A stretch of DNA of 30,403 nt from Pleurobrachia bachei (Eukaryota; Ctenophora; Tentaculata; Cydippida; Pleurobrachiidae). Positions 1 to 12,400 of this stretch are shown here, in pieces. How positions within the stretch are numbered: the stretch's first letter is position 1; each line of letters begins with the position of its first letter. Under the pieces are notes generated by a model that saw only the letters and a program-made list of their open reading frames with translations, did not search any database and had not been told where the DNA came from. Location: contig AVPN01000019.1 of assembly GCA_000695325.1 (NCBI GenBank), positions 75,553-105,955 on the forward strand. The letters are read 5' to 3'. Both the position numbers and the translations under genes were made by a program.

Positions 1-118
1 GTTGATATTCCATAAGAACTGATGATCAACTAACGTTGTGAAACAATTGTTTTCTTGATAAAACACTCGTGTTTTCATTTGTAGTAAGGGGATTATTATT
101 TCAGCAAAAATTTTAACT

Positions 119-124
119 TTTAAT
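119..124 (-). terminator. Possible poly(A) signal ATTAAA
   Basis: ATTAAA on the minus strand about 155 bases after the proposed stop codon at 280-282. A common variant of AATAAA; one hexamer in AT-rich DNA is weak evidence. Confidence 0.25.
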
Positions 125-170
125 TGATGAAGAAATTAGCTTTTTACTGAAAACGTGGTCCTAAATTCAA

Positions 171-263
171 CAGGTTTGAGGGGTGACCTCACACACGTGG
201 AACCCTGTCACACCCGTGCTTGGATCACATGAAGTCGGAGCGCAAGGTCACCCCTCAAACCTG
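171..263. repeat. Short hairpin element with 19-bp perfect inverted repeats
   Basis: The arm 171-189 (CAGGTTTGAGGGGTGACCT) is the exact reverse complement of 245-263, with a 55-base loop. It would lie in the 3' UTR of the large gene. It resembles a tiny MITE, but no clear target duplication is seen. Confidence 0.7.
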
Positions 264-279
264 CTAAAATCCCAGCTAA

Positions 280-482
280 CTAACCAGTCGACAGTAGGTT
301 GAGGTTGATCCACCGTTTTCCGTTCTCTGGTGTTTGGGTGTAATCAGTCTGGGTTTTGGCGTAGAGAAAGACTAGCAACTTGTTGTTTGATGTTGATGTA
401 GTGTCAGTTTGGACTTGCAGAGGGTGGCTCTCTAGATCCCATGGAATCAGGGTGCTTCGTACAACAGGCTGCATCGTGTTTT
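280..482 (-). CDS. Probable last exon
   Basis: Starts after CTCTTTCAG at 483 in phase 1 and stays open to a TAG at 280-282. It encodes about 66 residues including VVRSTLIPWDLESHPLQV, NNKLLVFLYAKTQTDYTQ and KRWINLNLLSTG. The family is not recognised. A GTTAGT donor just before the stop (at 283-284) means the gene could continue past the left edge. I prefer termination because a possible ATTAAA signal follows. Confidence 0.6.
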
Positions 483-3400
483 CTGAAAGAGGGTTTAAGA
501 TATAGTTAAACGATATACAGCTTGTACCCCACAATGAAGTATGACATAAGTGGAGCTATAGTGTAACCAGTGTGGAACTTGAAAGTGTAACCAGATTGTG
601 GACCTAGTGTGACCAGTGTGGACCTAGTGTGACCAAATTTGTATTCTAAATTGTGACCAGATTGGATAGTTCTAAAGTGTAACCCGATTGTGGAAGGCTC
701 TTACCTTTGTAACAGGAAGGAATGTTACAGGACTCTGCTCCAACACCATCCGCAAGGTAACACCATGCACCCTCATCAACCCCACTCGGGTTCCTACAGT
801 AATTCAACTCGCTCGATCTGCAATGTTATAGTTAATTAATTTGTTATAAGGGGCCTACTTACAAAAAGTACCCGATTATTGTATTTGGGAGGGTCCATCT
901 TGGGACAAAAGTAATTTTTGTAACTTTCTCTATAAGTTAGGGTATATTTTATTATTAGAACCGGAGTTGAAATAATATAATATTTAAACCGCGGACATTG
1001 GAGAATTATATCTGTGTGTTACACCTGCTTTGCACTAGGGGCTAATGAACCATCCCGAGTGACAACTCCAGGAACCAAGTAAACATTAAACAACCAATCA
1101 GAGCTCTTTATTTTGTTCATGTGACTAGTTATCAGCCAGTCAGGGAGTAGTATTTCCTAAACCACCCGGACCCACAGCTCTATGTGGCAAACTGACTGAT
1201 GACTTATAATATACCGCATCATAGTCATATTGATGATAAAGCTTACTATCATGTAGAAGCCCAATATCAAACTCACTCTAGCTTATGTTGGTGTTTGTTT
1301 GGTTTTTGGGCCTCCCACAGTTGACAAACTTTCCCAGACTTGGTTCGGTTTGTGAAACCCTTATAGGCTTCCATCTTCGGGTCAGTGCTATTGTCGTAGC
1401 ATTCCGCTGAAAATATAAAGAAATGATTAGAGAATAAAGTAGAAAAAAAATGGAGTTTGGATAGAGAGTGAAGTTGAAAGTGAGAGGGGACTGAATATTA
1501 TTTGGACTGTTTAGTAGTAGGACGTAGATCTCTGAACATTTTACCACTCTCAAAAGGGCCATTTATTAATTTGTCACAATTAGACACGACACTTCCCTCT
1601 TATAATAGATCAGGGAAGTGTGCCTAGGTTTCCGTGTGGTACCATCATGATGTCATTAGTAGTTCAGGTCTATGTGTTTGGTGTGGCTTGTCTATGTTTG
1701 GTGTGGTGCAGGACGTGTTATGATGAAGTTCGTGATCTATGATACTCTCCGACCCTAGACGTGCATCCTTCTCTGGCCTAAATTTTTAGGCCAGCCCATT
1801 TATTGTCTCATACCACTCCCAGCCAACTTCTTGACTCCTCTCTCTTTATAGTGTCCATAACATGCTTATTGCTTACCAATATCAGGCTTGCTCCTCAGCG
1901 GGGTTGTTGCATTGATAACCCTGTTTTGTAGTTTATACACTGTCACCTCTGATACCCGGAAACCAGCAGCATCCTCAGCTACCACGTGTACATTAGAAAC
2001 GGCCCTGTAGTAAAGAGTTTAGATGTTATAAGAATGCAGACAAGATGTTATGTTGGCTTGGTTTATAAATAGCCCTGCAGGTGAAGATCGATGCATCGAT
2101 TATGGTGTTTTGTATTGCTCATGTACGACAGTTTTATGGCGAATTCGTTACTTCAAATATTATATTTACCTGCGTTCAGGACAGAAAAACACAAGATAAG
2201 GGAGGTTAGTTTTATCTCTAGCGGGGTTATAACATTCCTTCTCCCCTGCACCAACCTGAACAAAAAACACGTAATCTTGTTAGGAATAACCTAAACTCTG
2301 TCTTCTGTTTTGATTTGTTAGGAGTATCCTAACTAACTCCGTCTTCTCTTTTGATAATTTGAACTATATTTTTAGCGTTGCCATGATGATAAAAAAGCTT
2401 CTATTTTGGGTAGTTGGGGCCAGTTTCACCTGCCTAGGATTCATCACATTCCTCTCCTTCTCTCCACTCCTCCCAAAGAAGAATGAAAATAATATCATCA
2501 CACCCTTCTTCCTGCCGGACCCTTCTTTATTTTACGCCGATGATGCCCGGTCTTTCAAAGCCCGATACATGAAGGAAATGGAATATAGGGAAAAGCTCGG
2601 GGAACTATCCGAGGAAAAGTTGGCAGAGTTAGAGAAATTCTACCATCGAAATCTAACTATCCAGTTCTTAGGAAGACCCCTCCTACCTCCGTCAATGCCA
2701 CCTCACCACGACCAATGTTTCAAGTTCCAGGGGAGGTCCTACCAAAATCGTGTTTCCGTCGTAGTGGTATTTTACAACGAACTCCCGATTCTGCTGATGA
2801 GAACCCTGACTTGTATCGTCCACCGAACTCTACCCAGTAACCTAGCCGAGGTATGTAATGATAATACATTTATATGGCCTAACGGTCATCTCAAATAATA
2901 CTTCACGTGACGCAATTGCACGGCTCACACTTTAATTTCCTAGGTAATTGTGATTGACGATCATAGCGAGGCTGACATCTCTGAAGAGATTCTCTCCTAC
3001 GCAGAAACCCAACGAATCCCTGTTACCTGGCTACGGAACGATTATAACGTAGGTATTGCTAAATCCCGGAGAAAAGGTATTGAGATAGCAGTTGGAGATA
3101 CGATAGCGATCCTTGACAGTCACATGGAGATTGCTGATTTGTGGTTGGAACCTCTCTTGGATATCATTAACAATGACCCAACAGCTGTTGCTGTTCCGCA
3201 CATCCAAATGACGAATGAGAAGCTGTACAATGCTCCGTATAGACACTCTCGACATGTTGTTACCCTTTCCCATACATTTGGAACGCTCTATGTTAACCAC
3301 GTGGAGTTACCACAGCAGCCTTGGGAGGCTTACCCTTCATCTGCTATGCTAGGCGGTGGAATCGTAGCTCTGAAATCCGTGTTATTGAAACTTTACCCTG

Positions 3401-6400
3401 TTCCAGTGCTTGAAAACAGTAAATGGGGTGTTGAAAACAATCGGTTGTCCTTCCGGGCGTGGATGTGCGGGGGAGGGTTGTGGAGTAATGATTGTAGTCA
3501 AGTTATGCATCCTAATGGCCAGGATCCTGGACTGTCTAGGTACAAACTGGACTGGTCGTACTTGATTGCTGAGGCAGTGGCAGAGCTGTTGAACTTTTGT
3601 CCGGATGAAAGATCCAAAGAACGATTAATTTCCAAGGCGACAAATAGACCGGATTTGGTTAAACTCATTCATGAGTACTCGAGGGATATTAGAGATGTAG
3701 AAGGGTTTGATCCAACGAAATGTCACTCCGATTACAAGTCCTATACATCCAAGGTTGTTGAATCTTATACCAGTTTTGAGAAAGATCAATTCCTCTACGT
3801 GGGTGAGATCCAATCTGTATCCCAATCGGATATGTGCCTGGAAGCCTATGCTTCAGACGTCAATATTTGGCGGTGCCGAACAGCCCCGGTAGTAATCTAC
3901 GATAACCACGTCTTTGGATTTACCAAAAACGGTGCTCTCCGATACCAAGGGAGTTGTGTGGATTACAGGCATAATGACACCGCCGGTGCCTTGGTGTACC
4001 TATCTTCCTGCCACGCACCCAATCCTAGTATTCTGCTGATGAGAACCCTGACTTGTATCGTCCACCGAACTCTACCCAGTAACCTAGCCGAGGTATGTAA
4101 TGATAATACATTTATATGGCCTAACGGTCATCTCAAATAATACTTCACGTGACGCAATTGCACGGCTCACACTTTAATTTCCTAGGTAATTGTGATTGAC
4201 GATCATAGCGAGGCTGACATCTCTGAAGAGATTCTCTCCTACGCAGAAACCCAACGAATCCCTGTTACCTGGCTACGGAACGATTATAACGTAGGTATTG
4301 CTAAATCCCGGAGAAAAGGTATTGAGATAGCAGTTGGAGATACGATAGCGATCCTTGACAGTCACATGGAGATTGCTGATTTGTGGTTGGAACCTCTCTT
4401 GGATATCATTAACAATGACCCAACAGCTGTTGCTGTTCCGCACATCCAAATGACGAATGAGAAGCTGTACAATGCTCCGTATAGACACTCTCGACATGTT
4501 GTTACCCTTTCCCATACATTTGGAACGCTCTATGTTAACCACGTGGAGTTACCACAGCAGCCTTGGGAGGCTTACCCTTCATCTGCTATGCTAGGCGGTG
4601 GAATCGTAGCTCTGAAATCCGTGTTATTGAAACTTTACCCTGTTCCAGTGCTTGAAAACAGTAAATGGGGTGTTGAAAACAATCGGTTGTCCTTCCGGGC
4701 GTGGATGTGCGGGGGAGGGTTGTGGAGTAATGATTGTAGTCAAGTTATGCATCCTAATGGCCAGGATCCTGGACTGTCTAGGTACAAACTGGACTGGTCG
4801 TACTTGATTGCTGAGGCAGTGGCAGAGCTGTTGAACTTTTGTCCGGATGAAAGATCCAAAGAACGATTAATTTCCAAGGCGACAAATAGACCGGATTTGG
4901 TTAAACTCATTCATGAGTACTCGAGGGATATTAGAGATGTAGAAGGGTTTGATCCAACGAAATGTCACTCCGATTACAAGTCCTATACATCCAAGGTTGT
5001 TGAATCTTATACCAGTTTTGAGAAAGATCAATTCCTCTACGTGGGTGAGATCCAATCTGTATCCCAATCGGATATGTGCCTGGAAGCCTATGCTTCAGAC
5101 GTCAATATTTGGCGGTGCCGAACAGCCCCGGTAGTAATCTACGATAACCACGTCTTTGGATTTACCAAAAACGGTGCTCTCCGATACCAAGGGAGTTGTG
5201 TGGATTACAGGCATAATGACACCGCCGGTGCCTTGGTGTACCTATCTTCCTGCCACGCACCCAATCCTAGTGAAGGTACCCCTGGGTATGTCCAGGACTT
5301 TAGGTACGATGTACAAGAACAGTGGATTAAGAACTCTCATTCTGATAGGTGTTTAACATTGGATGATGGACATGTGAGATTGTGGAAGTGTGATAGAGAT
5401 AGGGTGGATCAGAAGTGGACCATTAAAATTTCACCATGGTTTGAGGACTAATTAATTAATTAATTAAATAATTAGTTGTTGATTAATGAGCTCACAACGC
5501 TAATTTGCATGGCTATAACTATTTGTTTTCAACTGCATTTTACTCACATAAATATCGAACTTCTCGGAATTGCAGCTGTGTACCACCACATGAGATACAT
5601 CATACATTCCCCCCAAATATATATCCAGCCTGTCACCAACCGCATTTGATGTCAAACAATAGTCCCTGCAGGTATATAATTGAGATATTAGTTTGACGGC
5701 AAGAAATGCTGCAGTTTTTTACTCAACTACCCTATCAAACTTTGAAGTTTTATAGGTTAATTAAATCATTTTCAGTTCAGTGTTCAATTATTATATAATG
5801 CAAATACTCACGCCTCAGTAAGACTCTGATCGTATCTCCACACTATTCCGTCAGTGGTCACGTGATTCATTACACCACTTCCACTTGTTGCACTTGTAGA
5901 GAAGTAGGACGGTTTCCGAAGGGCCAGGTTGTGATCTCCTGAAATTAATTAATTATTAGTTATTTAATTATTAATTGTTGTGAATATTGAGAGTCCTACA
6001 TTCGGCAAGATAATGTTTAGTACAAAATATGTATAAAGATATTCATATTTTGTACCGAAGATCTAAACATTTATATTATATTCGGATCTTGATGTTTAGA
6101 AAAGATAAAAAACATTTGATATCAATTACTTTTTCCCCAGTACCTGGTAGACAATCATGTGTTGCATCATGTAGCGAGGTATACTTGTGCTCTGATGCCG
6201 TATCCATAGTCAGCCCAGTTGTTCTTGTAAAGTAACAGTTCTCATGTTGTATTGGAGCGCCATTGTCCGTGTTTAGGAGAGGGGTACAGAACTCTGTTCC
6301 TTCCCCTGTTTTCTCTCCGAATATCTCGACTTCGCACAGGCTTAGCCGCCATCTACAGAGATTATAAGCTTTGGTTAGTTTGAATAGTATTTAGCTACTA

Positions 6401-9400
6401 ATTCGTGGCTTTAGAATTTGAAAAGAATTTTTACCGTGTATGACCAGAAAAATTCTAGTATTTCGATTAAATTGAGTGATTTAATATTCTTACTTGATGG
6501 TTGACACAATTCTAACGGAACATCCCTCTAGATATCCACAGTCTAGACGGTAAGATGTCGTATCATTACTGAACTGCAGGTTCTCTGAACACTTCTTGTT
6601 ACCCACGTAGGCCTGAACAAGGAAAATAATATATTTGTGCCTGTTAGCTAATTAGTAAGATAAATAATTACTCAGTTAATTAATTATTAAGTTAACTAAT
6701 CAATAAGTTTTCTAATTAGTAAGTAAACTATCAAGTTAATTAGTTAATTATCGCGATTAGTACCTCGAGTCGATGCATAGCTTGATCGTAAGCCTTGATA
6801 TACACTTCAACATACGCTACCTCGACCCTCGCCTGTAAGTCCACCTCCCACCACGCTCCCGTCTCGTTCATCGTCGTGGCACATGAACTGTAAATCAAGA
6901 TGGGAATTAGGAGTTGTAGCTATTGGATTTTAGTGAGTGTTTGGAATAGTAGTCAGTGTTTTCATTCAGCATGGCCCACTAATTTTAAACTTCGTCTTAT
7001 TTCGAGGGACAAGCTGAGTGCTCGTATTATACTTCATGGCTTTATATCACGGGACACTGGATATTTCATGCCTATACCTGTAAATCACGTTATACTTCAT
7101 GGTCCTACCTGTAAAATCCGGTTGTATTGACATGTCCATCTGTAGCCAGGCCACTGTGACCACTGTACACCGGGTCGGTAGAACTCTGTCGTGTGGGTTT
7201 CTTGTATGCGTGATTTACACCTGAATATAGTGTTTTGATATTTGTATGTGAGGTCTTTGGAGGAAGATTTAGGAAATGTAAGTTTATGGTAGAAAGGTGA
7301 GGTCTGAGCTGTTATTATTTGCAAAATTATAAGGTCTATGGTTTCCAAAAACACCACACTTACGTCGTTTCCAAACTTGGTTTGTTGAATAAGTTCCACG
7401 ATGCCAATAAGATATCTTGTTCCAGTATACGTTGTTGATGTCAAGATTTACCTAAAAAGTAATTTGGGGGTCAAAAAGGTATATTATATATTGGCATATA
7501 ATGTGATCCGAACCAATCGCCAAAACCACAGAGAGAACCCAAGATTGCGACTTGCGTCATGATGCGATATACATTATACGGTCTATACTTGTTGTGAGTT
7601 CCTGTGAGTGATACTGTTAGTATACGATTCAAAGATGAGATTAGCAGGAGTGATCTGGTAGATCGGTACACTTACAAATACATTGAAAACTTGGTTGATA
7701 TAAATTGAAAGTCCCCGTTGTTCCATACGAAGGTCAATACTTGTCTCTCCAACTGAATTGACCCAATTAGTAGGGGGATGCTGCTGGGTACCCCAAGCGA
7801 CCTGATGAAGAAGAAATTTAGTTGGGGTTTTAGTAGAACAAGTCGACCTGATAGGGTATTTTCATCAAATATTAGGAGGGAGTATTATAGAGCAAGTAGA
7901 TCTGAGAGAGTATTGATATCAAATTTAGTTGGGTTTTTAGTAGAGCAAGGCGATCTGAGAGTAGTTTTATCAAACTACATAGTAGGGGTTTTAGTAGAGC
8001 AAGTAGATTGTTCATGGCTACTTTCTCAAGTGAGGTGTTTGTTGAGGTTTCCTATCATGGGTATACATATATACATTGACTTACAGCTGAAGCGAGATTT
8101 CCAACTTTTGGTGAAAAGCCGTACCCTTGGTTGTTGTAATAAGCCACTATATAGTTTGCTTTACCTGATAAGAACATTATGATGTTATTCGTTTCATTCA
8201 AATACTTCGCAGAATTTGACAATAACATATAAATGTAGAAATGATGTTCCAATCAGAACTCGTGTTTTGGGGCACGTGACTGGTTATCAGCTCATCCGCA
8301 GGCGGCTTGTTAAAGGCTGGGAGTGGTGTAGCCATAGCATTGTACCGCTCACGACTATCTAAACTTGTCAAACCAACACAATATGGACAGGTAAGGAACT
8401 GCTCTGTCCTACAATTAGGTAATTTTACCCCCCCCCCAATTGTACCATTCTCGAGATATCTTGTTCAATTGCTGTTTTCCATAAACAATGACACCAATTT
8501 CTGTGTTAATTTTATAATTATCATTATACATTACCAATATAACGACACTATCATGCTCTGTTTCAGTTGTTCAGTATACTAAATAGTTTGGAATGTGTCG
8601 CCAACATGATATCATCTGTTGGAATGATCCAGGTCTATCAACACACTCGACATTGGTTTAACGGTTTCGCATTCACCCTCCTGGTAGTTATGGAAGCAGC
8701 TGCTGCACTAATACTAACCGGGTGAGTGTGATTACTATTATTATAGGATAACATGACACTTGTTATAGTTGTGATCATTACTGCATAGCTGGTGATTGAT
8801 TATATCATGACACGTGTCAATCTCTTGTTGTATTTCAGTTATGTTAACACCCTCCCCCCCCCCGCTTTAGAGTTGACGGGGTGTTGGCTAAAAGGCAGAT
8901 GTCAGATGAAATTGATCTAGTAAATGATAATGGGGAGGACTCATTTGAAGAAGATTCGGACGACAGAATAATCAACTAACATTGTACAGGGGATTGTGCG
9001 ACATGTGCCTAATCAACTAACATTGTGCGACATGAACAATTGTAACATGCGTGAGGCTAATGCTGCATTCTCGGAGCATGGAGCTCTAACAATCGCGCGG
9101 CTTTCCTTGCTGGAGGTGCAGAAGAGCGCACAAAGGACTAGCAAATCCTGTCATATGAATACAGGGAGAGAGCGTGTTACCTCACTCTTGTTAGCATTTG
9201 AGATCAGGGTTAGAGCTACATCTTCTGCACCTCGAGCAAGGAAAGACGCGCGATTGTTAGAGCTACATGCTCCGAGAAGGGAGCATTATACTTCATGGCT
9301 TTATATCACGGGACACTGGATATTTCATGCCTATACCTGTAAATCTCGTTATACTTCATGGTCCTACCTGTAAAATCCGGTTGTATTGACATGACCATCT

Positions 9401-12400
9401 GTAGCCAGGCCACTGTGTCCACTGTATACGGGGTCGGTAGAGCTTTGCCGTGTAGGTTTCTTGTATGCGTGGTTTACACCTGATGAATAGTGTTTGAATA
9501 AGTGAAGTCTTTGGAGGAAGTTGGTAGAAAAAAAAGTTGGTAGAAATCTGTGACTAAGTTTATGGCAGAAAGGTGAGGTCTGAGCTATGGCTATAGCAAA
9601 ATATGTGAGGTATTTTTTTCCCAAAAACCCCACACTTACGTCGTTTCCAGACTTGGTTTGTTGAATAAGTGCCGCGGTGCCAATAAGAAATTTTGTTCCA
9701 GTATACGTTGTTGATATCAAGATTTACCTAAACATATTTTATAATCTTTGGGTCAAAACTCAAAACTCAAAATCCGAACCAGTGGTTCGGAAACACTCGC
9801 CACAACCACAAAGAGAACCCAAGCGACTATAATGCTACTTGCCTCAATGCGATATATATATGGTCGACACTTATTGAGAGAACACTTACAAATACATTGA
9901 ACACTTGGTTGATATAAATTGAAAGTCCCCGTTGCTCCATTCGTAGATCAATACTTGTCTCTCCGACTGAATTGACCCAATTTGTAGGAGGATGCTGTTG
10001 AGTACCCCAAGCGACCTGATGAAGAAGAAATTTAGTTGGGGTTTTAGTAGAACAAGTCGACCTGATAGGGTATTTTCATCAAATATTAGGAGGGAGTATT
10101 ATAGAGCAAGTAGATCTGAGAGAGTATTGATATCAAATTTAGTTGGGTTTTTAGTAGAGCAAGGCGATCTGAGAGTAGTTTTATCAAACTAGTAGGGGTT
10201 TTAGTAGAGCAAGTAGATTGTTCATGGCTACTTTCTCAAGTGAGGTGTTTGTTGAGGTTTCCTATCATGGGTATGTAGACATTGACTTACAGCTGAAGCG
10301 AGATTTCCAACTTTTGGTGAAAAGCCGTACCCTTGGTTGTTGTAATAAGCCACTATATAGTTTGCTTTACCTGATAAGAACATTATGATGTTATTCGTTT
10401 CATTCAAATACTTCGCAGAATTTGACAATAAGATAAAAATGTAGAACTGATGTTCCAATCAGAACTCGTGTTTTGGGGTACGTGACTGGTTATCAGCCAA
10501 TCAGGGACCAGTATTTCCTGATTCGGTCAATTCCTGCAACTTACCGACAAATATTTGCGCTAAGAGGTTGCCTCCTCCTTTGGTTGGCATGTCCCAGTAG
10601 TGGGTTGCTATGGTATCACCTAGTCGAACTAATCCTATAAGCAGTTATATTGATTAGTATCAGCCACCTTTTTGGTTTGCACTATCATGGTTACTATGGT
10701 TACTATATGTTACTGTCGCATGTTTTTTGACAAAGTTAGATCATGTTAAGTTATAAAAGTATACCTCTATCAAAGTATGTCAACTTGTTATTAACTGTCC
10801 CTCTGTAAACATACACATCTTCACTTTCCGGGTGAGTCAACAGTATTTCCTCATCAATAACCTTGCCGCACTGTCGGATCACCTTGTCGGTTTCCGTGTA
10901 GCCGGTGTCAAGGCCTACAACAGCAATACATCGCCGAGGACCTAGTTAGGAATTTGATCTTGGATACGAAGTCACCCCTAGTTGTCGGGGCAAGGTGATT
11001 CGAATTTTTTTATTAATTATTTAATTATTTTGTAATTAATTCTTTAGTTAATTGCTTTGTTAGGGTAAAGTGTATATAATCTCATTGTTGTTAACTTACT
11101 AAACATGCCGTCTCCACTTTTGAAGCTGTATGGTTTATTTTTAGTAGCCCAGGCCCCAGCTGAAACGATATTAAGACAATTAATTATTAATTGATAATAA
11201 ATGTTTAATTGATGGTTAATGCGGGGCGCACGAAGCACACTCTAGCTAGGCAAAAGATGTTCTAACCCTCCAATATATATCTGGGAGAGGGATAGATAAT
11301 TTTTGACTTACACGCTGGCACCATCTCTTGATTGCTTGCCACTGAACTGATTTTAATTGAAACTTCACAGATAGTAAGGGAATCCAGGGTTGTGTGTGTG
11401 ATGTTGATCAGTTGGCCGTTCAGTAGGTGAAGATCCCTGCAAGGTAAACAAGTATTTAGGTCACGTGACTGGTTATCAGCCAATCAGGGACCACTGACCA
11501 GTATTTCCTGAATTTGTCGAACCCCTTTTCAATATATTAAACTAGTATCTCAATCGATAGAGATGTATATTTTGTGACTTACGTTCCTTGTTTGAACGTT
11601 GCTTTCGTGAGACCATCCTCCACTGTATCCATCCTCAATGTATCCAGGCTAACCTAGATCGAAACGGGTGTATGTGTTGACAACTTCAAAACATTTTTCA
11701 ACACGATTAATGATTACACATGTTTGTGGTTGTGGGTGTGACAACTTCAAAAATCAAAACATCACGATTGCGACTTACCATTATTCGCGAAGTTGCTGGT
11801 GGATTGTGCTATGTATTTATTGAGACTTACCATTATTCCTGACGTGGCTGCTTTTTGGGTGAGATTAGTGCTGGATAGAGTGAGTTCTAGTCCGCCGGTT
11901 AGGATCCTCCGGGGCAGGTTTATAATAATCCACGGCTGTTGCCCAGTGACGTTACTCCAAGCTTTACCGCATGTCCTGAAAAACGGAGAGAGATATGTGG
12001 AGGGACTACATAATCATACTATATACTAAGCAAATTGTGTGACCGAGATCACCTAGCAACTACACGTCTTGCACGTCTTGCGAGATCTCCCCTGCCGGTT
12101 GCAGTTGTGTACCAAGGGGAAATTCAATTCTGCACGTGCATTCTTTTACTCCTGTCCTGATTTCAAGGCTCAAGCTTTTCCACCCCAAGCGCTATTCGGC
12201 AACGTTTATCTACTTAGGTCTGTTTATCAACGTTTATCCTGCTGCTGTCAGGGAGCAGGTTAGAGAAAATGAAAGACTATGCCAACGTCTTCGGGAAAGC
12301 CAATCAACGACTACTGATATCTTTACCCAACGTCGCTCAAGGGTGATCACTCCAGTCGAATATAGAAATCTCCGAATTGCGGTCATAGCGGTCAAGTTTT

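Noticed and set aside
1278-1562. Minus-strand frame of 94 residues
   Set aside because: It overlaps the kringle exon in a different phase and has no family match.
3031-5067. Antisense frames within the GALNT exons
   Set aside because: Shadows of the coding strand, duplicated with it.
4192-5451. Second separate GALNT gene
   Set aside because: It has no own start or signal anchor and is an exact partial copy joined in frame to the first.
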